The notes under the pieces: generated by a model
Databases searched by the model: none
The model's input: only the letters and a program-made list of their open reading frames with translations
What the model was told of the DNA's origin: nothing
In this document: in pieces, positions 33,106-42,298 of the stretch
Position numbering within the stretch: the stretch's first letter is position 1
Layout: each line of letters starts with the position of its first letter
Assembly: GCF_900100275.1 (NCBI RefSeq)
Contig: NZ_FNET01000001.1
Location: 310,001 to 374,000, forward strand
Reading direction: 5' to 3'
DNA: 64,000 nt
DNA from: Lentzea albidocapillata subsp. violacea
Lineage (GTDB): Bacteria > Actinomycetota > Actinomycetes > Mycobacteriales > Pseudonocardiaceae
Position numbers and translations under genes: made by a program

Positions 33106-34171
33106 ACACGCGGGGACGGACCGAGTCGCGGATCACCAGGTGTGTCCCGAGAACGACGTGCGGAGGTGTGCCGCCGCGTGCCTCGTGCTCCAGTGCGAGG
33201 CGCACGGCGGTGCGCCCGATCTCCTCATGTGGCAGGTGCACGGTGGTCAGGTTGAGGTCGAGCGAGGGCTGCAGATCGTCGAATCCCACCATCGACACGT
33301 CGTCGGGTACCCGGAGCCCGTGCTCGGTCAGTGCCCGGCAGGCACCGCTGGCGATGAGGTCGTTGAGGGCGAAGACCGCGGTGAAGTCGCGAGGACCGGT
33401 GGCCAGCCGCTCCTTCATCATCCGATAGCCCTCGTGCCACTCCATCGTCGTGCCCTCGACCTCGAGCGCGGGGTCGTGCGGCACGCGGTGCGCGGCCAGC
33501 GCCTTGCGATACCCGGCCACCCGGCCGTCCTGCGTGGTGTAGCCGGGACGCCGGCCGAGGCACAGGATCCGCTCGTGTCCGGCGGACAGCAGGTGGCTGG
33601 TCGCCGCGAACGCGCCACCGGCGTTGTCGTACTCCACGACGACCGCGGGCACATCGGGGCCGAGCGGCGGGCGGCCGCACAGCACCAGCCGGGAACCGAT
33701 CGCGGTCAGGGCGTGCGCGTACTGGCCCATGCGCTTGTGGTACTTCTCGTCGGCCACCACGTTGCCGACCAGGATGACCGCCTCGGCGTGCTGCTCCCGC
33801 ATGAACTTCACCATGGCGAGCTCACGCTCGGCGTCGCCGCCGGTCGTGCCGATCAGGCACAGCCGGCCTTCGACGGCGGCCTGGGCCTCCACACCCTGCG
33901 CGACATGCGCGTAGTGCGGCGAGATCACCGAGTTGAGGACGATGGCGATGCTCTTGGCGGACGTGCCCGCGAGCGCGCGGGCGTGGGCGTTGGCGACGTA
34001 GTCGAGTTCCTCGACGGCGCGCATGACGCGCTTGCGGGTGGCGGGGGAGGCCGGGTAGTCGCCGCTCAGGATGCGCGAGACGGTGGCGACGGACACGCCG
34101 GCCCGTTCCGCCACCTCGCGGATCGTGGACCGCCGCCGGCCGTTCACTGGTTCGCTCGCCCGTCGCGTCAT
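33101..34171 (-). CDS. LacI-family regulator, candidate for the shared operator
   Basis: A 356-residue LacI repressor. HTH STIREVAERAGVSVATVSRIL; sensor motifs LRVPDDVSMVGFDDLQPS and TTVHLPHEEIG. It lies between the first ABC operon and the DUF2264/lyase block. A GAAAGCGGTTAC site 48 bases upstream of its start fits autoregulation and belongs to the same operator group that flanks the dehydrogenase, ABC operon, lyases and GH2 gene, so this is my first choice for the group's regulator. The ATG has GGAAGGG upstream. Confidence 0.88.
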   Translation of the reverse strand: MTRRASEPVNGRRRSTIREVAERAGVSVATVSRILSGDYPASPATRKRVMRAVEELDYVANAHARALAGTSAKSIAIVLNSVISPHYAHVAQGVEAQAAVEGRLCLIGTTGGDAERELAMVKFMREQHAEAVILVGNVVADEKYHKRMGQYAHALTAIGSRLVLCGRPPLGPDVPAVVVEYDNAGGAFAATSHLLSAGHERILCLGRRPGYTTQDGRVAGYRKALAAHRVPHDPALEVEGTTMEWHEGYRMMKERLATGPRDFTAVFALNDLIASGACRALTEHGLRVPDDVSMVGFDDLQPSLDLNLTTVHLPHEEIGRTAVRLALEHEARGGTPPHVVLGTHLVIRDSVRPRVS

Positions 34172-34218
34172 CGTCCACCGGCCCTTCCCGTGACTCCGTA
34201 ACCGGGAACATTGTTTCA

Positions 34219-34230
34219 GAAAGCGGTTAC
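34219..34230. promoter_or_regulatory. LacI-type operator upstream of LacI gene
   Basis: GAAAGCGGTTAC (reverse complement GTAACCGCTTTC) lies between the DUF2264 stop and the LacI start and is 11 of 12 identical to the reverse of the site at the GH2 gene. Confidence 0.6.
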
Positions 34231-34238
34231 CGAATCAG

Positions 34239-36101
34239 TTATACCCCGGTGCCGGCGGCGTCGTCCGCAGGCCACCGTACGGGCGCGCCGTCCACGGGAT
34301 AGCGCGCGTAGGTGACCTGGGCACCGAGCACCACCTCGATCCGCTCCCCGTCCGGCAGTCGCATCGTGGCTCGGTCACCGGCGACGGACGCGGTGACCGA
34401 CTCTCGCAGCGCGGCGGGATCGACCCGATCGCCGGTGAGCACGATCAGCGAGACGTAGACGGCGCTTCCGCCAGGATGATCAGGCGCTACCAGGTACGGC
34501 GTGGCGGAACACACGCCGAACGCGTTGGCGTCCATGGCTTCGGTGGTCGCAGCCGCACAGAAACCGTGCAGAGCGACCACGACGCTCGTCAGGCCGTCCG
34601 GCACACCGACTTGGCCCCATCGGTCACCGGTGCCCACCGACGGTGGGCGGGAACCGGCCAGTGCGTAGCCGCCGTCCCGGACGACATGGCCAGGTGGGGC
34701 GGTCACGCGGTGGACGCGCAGTTCCCACGGTCCGCGCACGATCGACGCCGTCTCGACCCGCACGGGGCCGTCCTCGTAGGCCGACGCGGCGAACCGGTCG
34801 TGGACCGCGATCGCCTCGATGCGCCGCCGGCGGGAGACGACGCCGTCTGGCCCGATCACCGCGAGATGACCGTCCACCGCCCGCACACGAGCATCTTCAC
34901 CGACTTGGGGAGCTGCATGCGACGAGTACCCGAACCGGGTGTAGTGCGGGTCGTCGATCCCGTCCGCGGACAGGTGACGCGCCCGGTCGCTGCCGTGGTT
35001 GACCACGCGCACCACCCCGTCGTGACGGGTGGCGTGCAGCAGCCAGCCGGGACCGGGCATCGCGACGACCTGGTCGCCGTCGTCGATCGGCGCGGCGCTC
35101 TCCGGCACTGTCCACGCCGGATGGTCCGCGGGCAGCAGCAGTCCGAGAAACGCCTTGCTCGCCCAGTACGGCGACGCCGGACCGGAGTAGTGCTGCGTGC
35201 TCGGCAGGAAACGGCCGTGCCAGCCGAGGCTGAGCAGGCCGCGCTCGTCCGGTACACCGCGCTCGACGAAGTGCCGCAGCACGCCGCTGGCGATCCGCCG
35301 GGAGCGGCCGGCGGGCAGTGGGGTCGCGTCCGTCAGCTCGCCCAGCCACAGCGGTGCGACGCAGGCGAACCGGTAACACAGCGACCGCCCCTGATACACC
35401 GGCGCGCCGTCACCGGCGAACATGTGCTGGTACTGCTCCAGGAAGAGGCGCAGCCGCTCCCGGTACACCTCGCCGCGCCGCCGGTCGCCCGACATCCGGG
35501 CCCACAGCAGCGGGTACAGGTGCAGAGCCCACCCGGCGTAGTAGTCGAAGCTCCGCCCGGCCCCGTCGGTGTACCAGCCGTCGCCGGCGTACCACTGTTC
35601 GATCCGGTCGAGCCCGTCGGAGATTCCGGCAGGGTCGTGCGGTCCGCCGACGCCTGCGAGGAACTGCTGGACCATCACGGGGAACAGCACCCAGTTGCTC
35701 TGCCACGTCCGTTTGCCCGCCGCGGCGGCGAGCCAGGCCACGATTCGGTCCTGCACCGAGGAGTCGAACCGGTCGAACAGCCATCGACGGGTCTCGTGCA
35801 GTGCCAGCGCGATCGAGGCCGCTTCCACGAGCTGTTGCGAGCAGTCGGCAGGTGCCGGCCAGGCGTACTGGTGGCCGGGGTCGGTGCCATGGGCGAGGCC
35901 TTCGGCATACCGCTCGATGAGCTCTGCGGGCACGTCACCATCGGCACCGGCGATGCGGAAGGCCGCGAGCAGGAAAGTCCTTGCGTAGCCCTCCAAACCG
36001 TCACTGTGCAGGCCCGCGCGTCCCGGTCGGCCCGGCAGCCGGTACTGGGCGCCGCCCGGCGTGGCGTAGGGCGCTACGCCGTCCAGAAGATGATCGGCCA
36101 C
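34239..36101 (-). CDS. DUF2264-family protein, predicted (alpha/alpha)6-barrel glycosidase
   Basis: About 620 residues from the first normal start codon, a GTG. The core is a DUF2264 alpha/alpha-toroid: SDGLEGYARTFLLAAFRIAG, TWQSNWVLFPVMVQQFL, DGWYTDGAGRSFDYYAGWALH, QYQHMFAGDGAPVYQGRSLCYRF. DUF2264 proteins include CAZy GH154-like glucuronidases and are often found in pectin and RG loci; that link is recalled knowledge. No signal peptide is visible, so it is probably cytosolic and acts on imported uronate oligomers. The conserved N-terminal segment of the family (LSPYTGWTRAHWEAVADHLL) continues upstream of this GTG, without a standard start codon until a stop near 36210. The real start is therefore uncertain. 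Confidence 0.75.
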   Translation of the reverse strand: MADHLLDGVAPYATPGGAQYRLPGRPGRAGLHSDGLEGYARTFLLAAFRIAGADGDVPAELIERYAEGLAHGTDPGHQYAWPAPADCSQQLVEAASIALALHETRRWLFDRFDSSVQDRIVAWLAAAAGKRTWQSNWVLFPVMVQQFLAGVGGPHDPAGISDGLDRIEQWYAGDGWYTDGAGRSFDYYAGWALHLYPLLWARMSGDRRRGEVYRERLRLFLEQYQHMFAGDGAPVYQGRSLCYRFACVAPLWLGELTDATPLPAGRSRRIASGVLRHFVERGVPDERGLLSLGWHGRFLPSTQHYSGPASPYWASKAFLGLLLPADHPAWTVPESAAPIDDGDQVVAMPGPGWLLHATRHDGVVRVVNHGSDRARHLSADGIDDPHYTRFGYSSHAAPQVGEDARVRAVDGHLAVIGPDGVVSRRRRIEAIAVHDRFAASAYEDGPVRVETASIVRGPWELRVHRVTAPPGHVVRDGGYALAGSRPPSVGTGDRWGQVGVPDGLTSVVVALHGFCAAATTEAMDANAFGVCSATPYLVAPDHPGGSAVYVSLIVLTGDRVDPAALRESVTASVAGDRATMRLPDGERIEVVLGAQVTYARYPVDGAPVRWPADDAAGTGV

Positions 36102-36176
36102 TGCCTCCCAGTGCGCCCTGGTCCACCCCGTGTAGGGCGACAGCAGTCCATCTGTCGAAGGAAGTCGAATATGAGT

Positions 36177-36188
36177 TAAACCGTTTGT
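36177..36188. promoter_or_regulatory. LacI-type operator upstream of DUF2264 gene
   Basis: TAAACCGTTTGT aligns with the GTAAnCGYTTTM group. It lies just downstream of the expected transcription start of the leftward promoter. Confidence 0.5.
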
Positions 36189-36200
36189 ATCGATGGATCG

Positions 36201-36229
36201 AATCTAGGGTCGAGTCGCTACGCGGTCAA
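36201..36229 (-). promoter_or_regulatory. Promoter of the DUF2264 gene
   Basis: On the leftward strand TTGACC and TAGATT are separated by exactly 17 bases, a good sigma-70-type promoter. It sets the transcript start near 36194. Confidence 0.6.
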
Positions 36230-36305
36230 TACCGTTGCTGCCAACGAAAAACCGGGCAATGGTCTTGACACGATCAAGAAATCCTTGGTTCGCTGCCCAG
36301 CAATA

Positions 36306-36317
36306 GTAAACGTTTCA
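36306..36317. promoter_or_regulatory. LacI-type operator upstream of PL26-like gene
   Basis: GTAAACGTTTCA contains the palindrome AAACGTTT, 23 bases before the start of the lyase operon. A TTGACA (-35-like) lies about 34 bases upstream. Same group as the other GTAAnCGYTTTM sites. Confidence 0.6.
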
Positions 36318-36339
36318 ACTCTGGCTCAGGTGGAGGGCA

Positions 36340-39066
36340 ATGATGCCCGAACTGTCTCGCCGCACTCTTCTGGTGGGCGTCGCGATGACCGGCGCGGCAA
36401 GCGGGCTGCACGCACCGGCGCAAGCCGGCGCCGCACTGGGCGGTCAGCCGCCGCCGACCCCCGCCGCGGCCGCGGAAGTGCCACTGCGCTGGCTGGAAAG
36501 CGAGGCGCCTCAGGCACTTGTCGGCACCACCTGGGGAGTGCCGTGGGCGCGGGGGGCCCTGCCCAAAGGCAGCGAGTTGTCCCTCAGTACCGCCGCCGGC
36601 CAGGCCGTCCCCGTGCAGTCGTGGCCGACTGGTTTCTGGCCGGACGGGACGGTCAAGTGGACCGCACACGCGATCGGCACGGAGGTCGCGCCTGCGCGGG
36701 AGTACCTGCTGCGCACCGGAAAGCCGGCCGCGCCCGCCGCCCCGTTGCGGATCAGCGAGAACCGCAGGGAGATCGACGTCGACACCGGCGTCATCCGCTG
36801 CCGGATCGCTCGCCGCGGTCGCGTCCTGGTGCCGTCGATCTCCAGGGGAGACCGGACCATCGCCACCGGCGGCACCCTGGTCTGCCTGCGCAAGAACACC
36901 GCGGACGACGCGCCTGAAGTGGTGCGCACCGAGCGGTTCACCGCCGACATCCGTGCGGTGACCGTCGAGCAACGTGGCCCGGTGCGCGCCGTGGTGCGGG
37001 TCGAGGGTGTGCACCGAGCCGACCGAGGCCCCAGGGCGTGGCTGCCCTTCACCATCCGGCTGTACCTGTACGCGGGCAGCGACGGCATCCGCATGGTCCA
37101 CACCTTCGTCTTCGACGGCGACGCGAACAAGGACTTCATCTCCGGCCTCGGCGTCCGCTTCCAGGTGCCGATGACCGACCAGCCGCACGACCGTCACGTG
37201 CGGTTCGCCGGTGACGGTGACGGTGTGCTCGGCGAGGCCGTCCGCGGCATCACCGGTCTGCGCCGTGACCCCGGTGCGGCGGTGCGGCAGGCGCAGATCG
37301 CCGGACGAGCGACACCTCCGGTGTCCACTTGGGACACCCGAGTGAGCAGCAGGCTGCAGTACATCCCGGCCTGGGGCGACTACAGCCTGCGGCAGTTGTC
37401 CGAGGGCTGCTTCGACATTCGCAAGCGCACCAAAGCGGGCCACGGCTGGATCCCGGTGGACTCCGGCCGCCGGGCGTCCGGCCTCGGCTACGTCGGCGGG
37501 ATCAGCGGCGGGTTCGCGTTCGGCCTGCGCGACTTCTGGCAGCTGCACCCCACGCAGCTCGACGTCCGCGGCGCGGCGGGAGAGACCGCCGAGGTGACGA
37601 TGTGGCTCTGGTCGCCCGACGCCACCCCGATGGACCTGCGCTTCTACCACGACGGGATGGGCCAGGACACCTACCCGAAACAGCTCGAAGGGCTGGAGAT
37701 CACCTACGAGGACTACGAACCCGGCTTCGGCACGCCATACGGGATCGCCCGCACCACCGAGCTGTCGTTCTGGGCCTTGCGAGCCACGCCGTCCGCGGAG
37801 CGGTTCGCCCAGCTGGCCGCGGCCGTCCGCACCCCACCGTTGATCGTCGCTGCACCGGCCCACCTGCACGGCGCCGGTGTCTTCGGCGACTGGAGCCCGG
37901 TCGACCGCAGCACCCCGGCGCGGCGGGAGATCGAGGACCGGCTGGACTTCCTCTTCGACCACCACCGCGGCCAGGTCGAGCAGCGCAGCTGGTACGGGTT
38001 CTGGGACTACGGCGACATCATGCACACCTACGACTCCGACCGGCACGTGTGGCGGTACGACATCGGCGGGTACGCCTGGGACAACTCCGAGCTCTCGCCG
38101 GACCTGTGGCTGTGGTACCAGTACCTGAGGTCCGGGCGCGCCGACGTGTTCCGGTTCGCCGAGGCCATGACCAGGCACACCGGCGAGGTGGACGTCTACC
38201 ACCTGGGCAAGTGGCGCGACCTCGGCACGAGGCACGGCGTGCAGCACTGGGCGGACAGCGCCAAACAGCTGCGGATCAGCACCGCAGCCTACCGGCGGTT
38301 CTACTACTTCCTCACCGCCGACGAACGGGTCGGCGACCTGATGCGCGATCTGGTCGACGGCGATCGGACGTTCCTCGTGCTCGACCCGATCCGCAAGATC
38401 CGGACCGGGCCCTACGAACCGGATCCGCACGCGTTGTCCGTCTCGCTCGGCACCGACTGGAGCGGTCTCGCCGCCGCCTTCCTCACCGAGTGGGAGCGCG
38501 GCGGAGACCCGATCGCGCTGCGCAAGCTGATAGCCGGCGCCCGCAGCATCGGGGCACTGCCCAACGGTTTCGTCCAGGGCAGCGGACTGTACGACCTGGA
38601 CACCGGAGCCTTCGCACCGGCGCAACCGGCCGTCTCCGTGGGCTCGCTCGGCGCGGTGTTCGGCCTCGTCGAGATGTGCAGTGAGCTCGTCGACCTGCTC
38701 GACCTCCCGGAGTTCACCAACGCCTGGCTGCAGTACTGCCGGCTGTACAACGCCACGGCCGAGGAGCAGAAGGCCGAGACCGGTCAGTCGTTCGGCAACC
38801 AGAACCTGCGGCAGGCCCACTCCCGGCTCACCGCCTTCGCCGCGGCGAAGACCGGCAACTCCAGGCTGGCCTCCAGAGCGTGGCAGGAGTTCTACACGGG
38901 CCACGCCGGCTATCCGCGCAACGCACCCTGGAGAACGGTGCGGGTCGACGGCCCGGCCGTGCTCAAACCGGTGGACGAGGCGAGCTTCGTGTCCACCAAC
39001 GCCAGCGCACAGTACGGCCTGGCCGCGATCCAGTGCCTGGCGCTGGTCGGTGATCAACTGCCCTGA
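36340..39066 (+). CDS. Exported exo-rhamnogalacturonan lyase-like protein (PL26-type)
   Basis: A 908-residue protein with a TAT-like leader (LSRRTLLVGVAMTGAASG). The order of an N-terminal beta domain (PLRWLESEAPQALVGTTWGVPWARG, then SWPTGFWPDGTVKWTAHAIG), a central RIFT/beta part and a long alpha/alpha-barrel C-terminus (GFWDYGDIMHTYDSDRHVWRYDIGGYAWDN, RRFYYFLTADERVGDLMRDLVDGD) fits the exo-rhamnogalacturonan lyase proteins grouped with PL26. These release unsaturated GalA-Rha units from RG-I ends. The family assignment is by recalled sequence pattern. First gene of a rightward lyase operon; the next ORF starts after a short 18-base tandem duplication. Confidence 0.72.
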   Translation: MMPELSRRTLLVGVAMTGAASGLHAPAQAGAALGGQPPPTPAAAAEVPLRWLESEAPQALVGTTWGVPWARGALPKGSELSLSTAAGQAVPVQSWPTGFWPDGTVKWTAHAIGTEVAPAREYLLRTGKPAAPAAPLRISENRREIDVDTGVIRCRIARRGRVLVPSISRGDRTIATGGTLVCLRKNTADDAPEVVRTERFTADIRAVTVEQRGPVRAVVRVEGVHRADRGPRAWLPFTIRLYLYAGSDGIRMVHTFVFDGDANKDFISGLGVRFQVPMTDQPHDRHVRFAGDGDGVLGEAVRGITGLRRDPGAAVRQAQIAGRATPPVSTWDTRVSSRLQYIPAWGDYSLRQLSEGCFDIRKRTKAGHGWIPVDSGRRASGLGYVGGISGGFAFGLRDFWQLHPTQLDVRGAAGETAEVTMWLWSPDATPMDLRFYHDGMGQDTYPKQLEGLEITYEDYEPGFGTPYGIARTTELSFWALRATPSAERFAQLAAAVRTPPLIVAAPAHLHGAGVFGDWSPVDRSTPARREIEDRLDFLFDHHRGQVEQRSWYGFWDYGDIMHTYDSDRHVWRYDIGGYAWDNSELSPDLWLWYQYLRSGRADVFRFAEAMTRHTGEVDVYHLGKWRDLGTRHGVQHWADSAKQLRISTAAYRRFYYFLTADERVGDLMRDLVDGDRTFLVLDPIRKIRTGPYEPDPHALSVSLGTDWSGLAAAFLTEWERGGDPIALRKLIAGARSIGALPNGFVQGSGLYDLDTGAFAPAQPAVSVGSLGAVFGLVEMCSELVDLLDLPEFTNAWLQYCRLYNATAEEQKAETGQSFGNQNLRQAHSRLTAFAAAKTGNSRLASRAWQEFYTGHAGYPRNAPWRTVRVDGPAVLKPVDEASFVSTNASAQYGLAAIQCLALVGDQLP

Positions 39067-39092
39067 CCCTGCACCCTGCCCTGACCCTGCAC
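39061..39092. repeat. Short tandem duplication over a stop codon
   Basis: CCCTGACCCTGCAC appears twice with an 18-base period; the first copy includes the TGA stop of the PL26-like gene. Looks like a local duplication, with no evident function. Confidence 0.5.
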
Positions 39093-39104
39093 AGGGAGGA
39101 TTCG

Positions 39105-40955
39105 ATGAAACTGTCCAAAAAGGTCTCGACAGCCGGGGCCGTAGTCGCCCTGCTGTCCGCCACGGTGACGGCTTCGGCCGTCGCACCGGCCGCCGCGACG
39201 TCCCCGGTCGGCGTCGCGGCGGCCGCCAGACCGATGGAGAACCTCGGCCGCGGTGTCGTGGCCGTGCGGTCGGGCAACAACGCCGTGCTGGTCTCCTGGC
39301 GGCTGCTGGGGCTCGACCCGGACGGCATCGGGTTCAACGTGTACCGGTCCGCTGCCGGAGGCCAGGAGGTGAAGCTCAACTCCGCGGTCCTGACCGGAGG
39401 CACCAACTTCACCGACTCGACGGCGGATCTGACCCGGTCGAACAGCTATCGGGTGCGGCCCGTGGTCAACGGCGCGGAGCAGCCACCGAGCGGCGCCTTC
39501 ACGCTGACCGCCAACCACGCCGTCGAGCCGGTCGTCCGCGTACCGCTGCGCGCCGGCGGCCCGGTGAAGTTCGTCTGGGTCGGCGACCTCGACGGCGACG
39601 GTGAGTACGACTACGTCCTGGACCGCCAGACGTCGCCGCAGACCATCGAGGCCTACCGGCGTGACGGCCAGCTCCTCTGGTCGGTCAACATGGGACCCAA
39701 CAGCACCAACCAGAACAACATCGAGGGCGGATCGTCCACGATCGACGTCGGTCACAACGACGGCGTCACCGTCTACGACTTCGACAGCGACGGCCGCGCC
39801 GAGGTCGCCGTGCGGATCGCCAACGGCGTCCGCTTCGGCAACGGCACCACCTTCACCAACAGCGACAACAACCGCCAGTTCATCGCGATCCTCGACGGCA
39901 TGACCGGGGCACCCCGCGCCACGGCCCCCGTGCCGGCGGACTACCTGCGGGACGGCCCGATGTACGCCCGGTTCGGCGTGGGCCACCTCGACGGTACGCG
40001 GCCCAGTCTGGTCGCCTTCATGAAGAACCGGGTCGGCAACGGCGGGTTCAACCTCATGATGGGCGCCTGGCAGTTCAACGGCCAGACGCTGACCCAGCAG
40101 TGGAAGTGGCTGCGCGGCAACCAGAACACACCCGACGGGCACAACACCCGCGTCATCGACGTCAACGGCGACGGCACCGACGAGGTCGCCGAGATCGGGT
40201 TCGTGCTCAACGGAAACGGCACCCTGCGGTACTCCCTTGGCCCCTCGGGCATCGTCCACGGCGACCGCTTCCACATCGCCAAGATGGATCCCAGCCGCCC
40301 GGGCCTGCAAGGCTACGGCGTCCAGCAGAACAACCCCAGTGGTCTGCGCGAGTACTACTACGACGCCGCCAACGGCTCCATCATCTGGCGGCACTCCGCG
40401 TCCGGCACCGCCGACGTGGGACGCGGCATGGCGGGCGACATCGACCCGCGGTTCCCCGGCATGGAGGTCTGGTCCTTCTCCGGCCTCTACAACGCACCCG
40501 CCGACCGCCTCACCGAACCCGACACCTCGCTGCGGCCGTGGCCGCAACTGGGCCTGTGGTGGGACGGCGACATGACGATGGAACTGCTCAACGACGGCAA
40601 GTTCGAGAAGTGGGACCCGAACAACCCCAAGCCCACCAACAGCCTGCGACGGCTGCTCACCACCTCGACCTACGGCGCGGTCGACGCGAGCCAGAGCGTC
40701 CAGCCAACCTTCTACGGCGACATCCTCGGCGACTGGCGAGAAGAAGCCGTGTACACCAACGCGAGCTACAACCAGCTGATCATCTTCACCACCAACCACC
40801 CCACGAGCACCAGGCTTTACACGCTGGCGCACAACCCCGCCTACCGCAACGCCATGACGCTCAAGGGGTACATGCAGTCCCACCACGTCGACTACTTCCT
40901 GGGCGCCGGCATGAGCCGGCCGCCGAGGCCGAACATCACTTACCCAGGCAGGTGA
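39105..40955 (+). CDS. Secreted PL11 rhamnogalacturonan lyase
   Basis: A 616-residue exported lyase with signal peptide (MKLSKKVSTAGAVVALLSATV). After an Ig-like N-terminal domain (MENLGRGVVAVRSGNNAVLVSWR...) comes an eight-bladed beta-propeller typical of PL11 RG lyases (YesW/YesX type) with many calcium-binding D-x-D-G-D-G loops (WVGDLDGDGEYDYVLDRQT, YDFDSDGRAEVAVR, DVNGDGTDEVAEIG) and conserved HIAKMDPSRPGLQGYGVQQN. It cuts the RG-I backbone inside the chain. The start has AGGGAGGA upstream. Second gene of the operon. Confidence 0.9.
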   Translation: MKLSKKVSTAGAVVALLSATVTASAVAPAAATSPVGVAAAARPMENLGRGVVAVRSGNNAVLVSWRLLGLDPDGIGFNVYRSAAGGQEVKLNSAVLTGGTNFTDSTADLTRSNSYRVRPVVNGAEQPPSGAFTLTANHAVEPVVRVPLRAGGPVKFVWVGDLDGDGEYDYVLDRQTSPQTIEAYRRDGQLLWSVNMGPNSTNQNNIEGGSSTIDVGHNDGVTVYDFDSDGRAEVAVRIANGVRFGNGTTFTNSDNNRQFIAILDGMTGAPRATAPVPADYLRDGPMYARFGVGHLDGTRPSLVAFMKNRVGNGGFNLMMGAWQFNGQTLTQQWKWLRGNQNTPDGHNTRVIDVNGDGTDEVAEIGFVLNGNGTLRYSLGPSGIVHGDRFHIAKMDPSRPGLQGYGVQQNNPSGLREYYYDAANGSIIWRHSASGTADVGRGMAGDIDPRFPGMEVWSFSGLYNAPADRLTEPDTSLRPWPQLGLWWDGDMTMELLNDGKFEKWDPNNPKPTNSLRRLLTTSTYGAVDASQSVQPTFYGDILGDWREEAVYTNASYNQLIIFTTNHPTSTRLYTLAHNPAYRNAMTLKGYMQSHHVDYFLGAGMSRPPRPNITYPGR

Positions 40956-40959
40956 CGCC

Positions 40960-42294
40960 GTGAAGAACACGATCTACCTGACCCGCGCGCTCCTGGTCGC
41001 GGCGATCACGGCGACCCCTCTCGTGATCGCCGCCGGACCGGCATCGGCCGCGAGCGTCTACTACGTCGCTCCCAACGGAAATGACAGTGCGGCCGGCGCC
41101 CAGGCCGCACCGTGGGCGTCGATCGCCCGCGCGCAGACAGCCGCCAAGCCGGGGGACACCGTCTACTTCCGAGGTGGCCGGTACGCGTACACCCGTGCGA
41201 ACCGCGCCTGCTCCAGCCAGACGGCCAGGGTCGACGCGATCACCCTGAACAAGAGCGGCAGCGCGGGCAACCCGATCCGGTACTGGGCCCATCCGGGGGA
41301 GAAGCCGGTCTTCGACTTCTCGCGCATGAGGGACGACTGCCGCATCAAGGGCTTCAGCGTCACCGGCAGCTGGATCCACCTCAAAGGACTGGAAGTCACC
41401 GGCGTACCGCAGAACAACAACCGCAACGCCGAGTCGTGGGGGCTGTGGATCTCCGGCAGCAACAACGTCTTCGAGCAGATCGACACCCACCACCACATGG
41501 GCACCGGCCTGTTCATCAACGGCGGGGGCGGCAACCTCGTCCTCAACTCGGACGCGCACGACAACTACGACCTGCGCAGCAACGACAGCCCCGGCGAGAA
41601 CGCCGACGGGTTCGGTTCGCACTACACGCCCGCCGGTCGGCCCGCGAACGTGTTCCGGGGCTGCCGTGCGTGGTGGAACGCCGATGACGGGTTCGACCTC
41701 ATCTCCACGTACTCGCCCGTGCTCATCGAGAACTCGTGGGCGTGGCGCAACGGTTATGTACCGGGCACGACGACGTCCGCGGGCAACGGTGCCGGTTTCA
41801 AGATGGGTGGCTTCGGCCGCGAGTACGACACCAGGGCGGTGAAGCACACCGTCCGCTTCTCGGTGGCGTTTCTCAACAAGGCCGCGGGATTCTACTCCAA
41901 CCACCACCCGGTGGCCAACGACTACTTCAACAACACCAGCTACGGCAACCGCCCCGACTTCGACATGCGGGGGATCAACTCGAGCGGCGCCTCCGTCGGC
42001 CGGGGCAACCTGCGCAACAACATCGCCTACACCGGAACGCTGCTCGCGAACATGAACGGCACGACGGCTTCGCACAACTCCTGGAACCTCAACGTCCCGT
42101 TGTCGGACGCGCAGTTCCGGAGCGTGTCGACGTCCGGCTGGGACGCAGCCCGCCAAGCCGACGGCAGTCTGCCCGTGCTGCCCCATCTCCGCCTCGCCGC
42201 GAACAGCGTTCTGATCGACAAGGGCACCAACGTGGGACTGCCCTTCAGCGGGAGTGCGCCGGATCTCGGCGCCTTCGAGAACGATGGAAGGTGA
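40960..42294 (+). CDS. Secreted PL9-type pectate lyase
   Basis: A 444-residue exported right-handed beta-helix protein. Signal peptide, then YYVAPNGNDSAAGAQAAPWASI and KPGDTVYFRGGRY, the typical opening of PL9/PL1-like helices. SPGENADGFGSHYTPAG and WNADDGFDLISTYSPV hold the Asp-rich calcium and catalytic cleft of PL9 (PelL-like) enzymes; the catalytic base of the family is a Lys, and K in GAGFKMGGFG is a candidate. It degrades de-esterified pectin or RG backbone. GTG start four bases after the PL11 gene; likely co-translated. Confidence 0.8.
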   Translation: MKNTIYLTRALLVAAITATPLVIAAGPASAASVYYVAPNGNDSAAGAQAAPWASIARAQTAAKPGDTVYFRGGRYAYTRANRACSSQTARVDAITLNKSGSAGNPIRYWAHPGEKPVFDFSRMRDDCRIKGFSVTGSWIHLKGLEVTGVPQNNNRNAESWGLWISGSNNVFEQIDTHHHMGTGLFINGGGGNLVLNSDAHDNYDLRSNDSPGENADGFGSHYTPAGRPANVFRGCRAWWNADDGFDLISTYSPVLIENSWAWRNGYVPGTTTSAGNGAGFKMGGFGREYDTRAVKHTVRFSVAFLNKAAGFYSNHHPVANDYFNNTSYGNRPDFDMRGINSSGASVGRGNLRNNIAYTGTLLANMNGTTASHNSWNLNVPLSDAQFRSVSTSGWDAARQADGSLPVLPHLRLAANSVLIDKGTNVGLPFSGSAPDLGAFENDGR

Positions 42295-42298
42295 CATC

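Noticed and set aside
39061..39092. Tandem 18-base duplication as a functional repeat
   Set aside because: Only two copies, at a stop codon, with no dyad or spacing pattern; most likely a local slip.
36274..39186. 970-codon minus-strand frame opposite the PL26-like gene
   Set aside because: Composition of a shadow frame; the plus-strand gene has a leader, domain structure and operon context.
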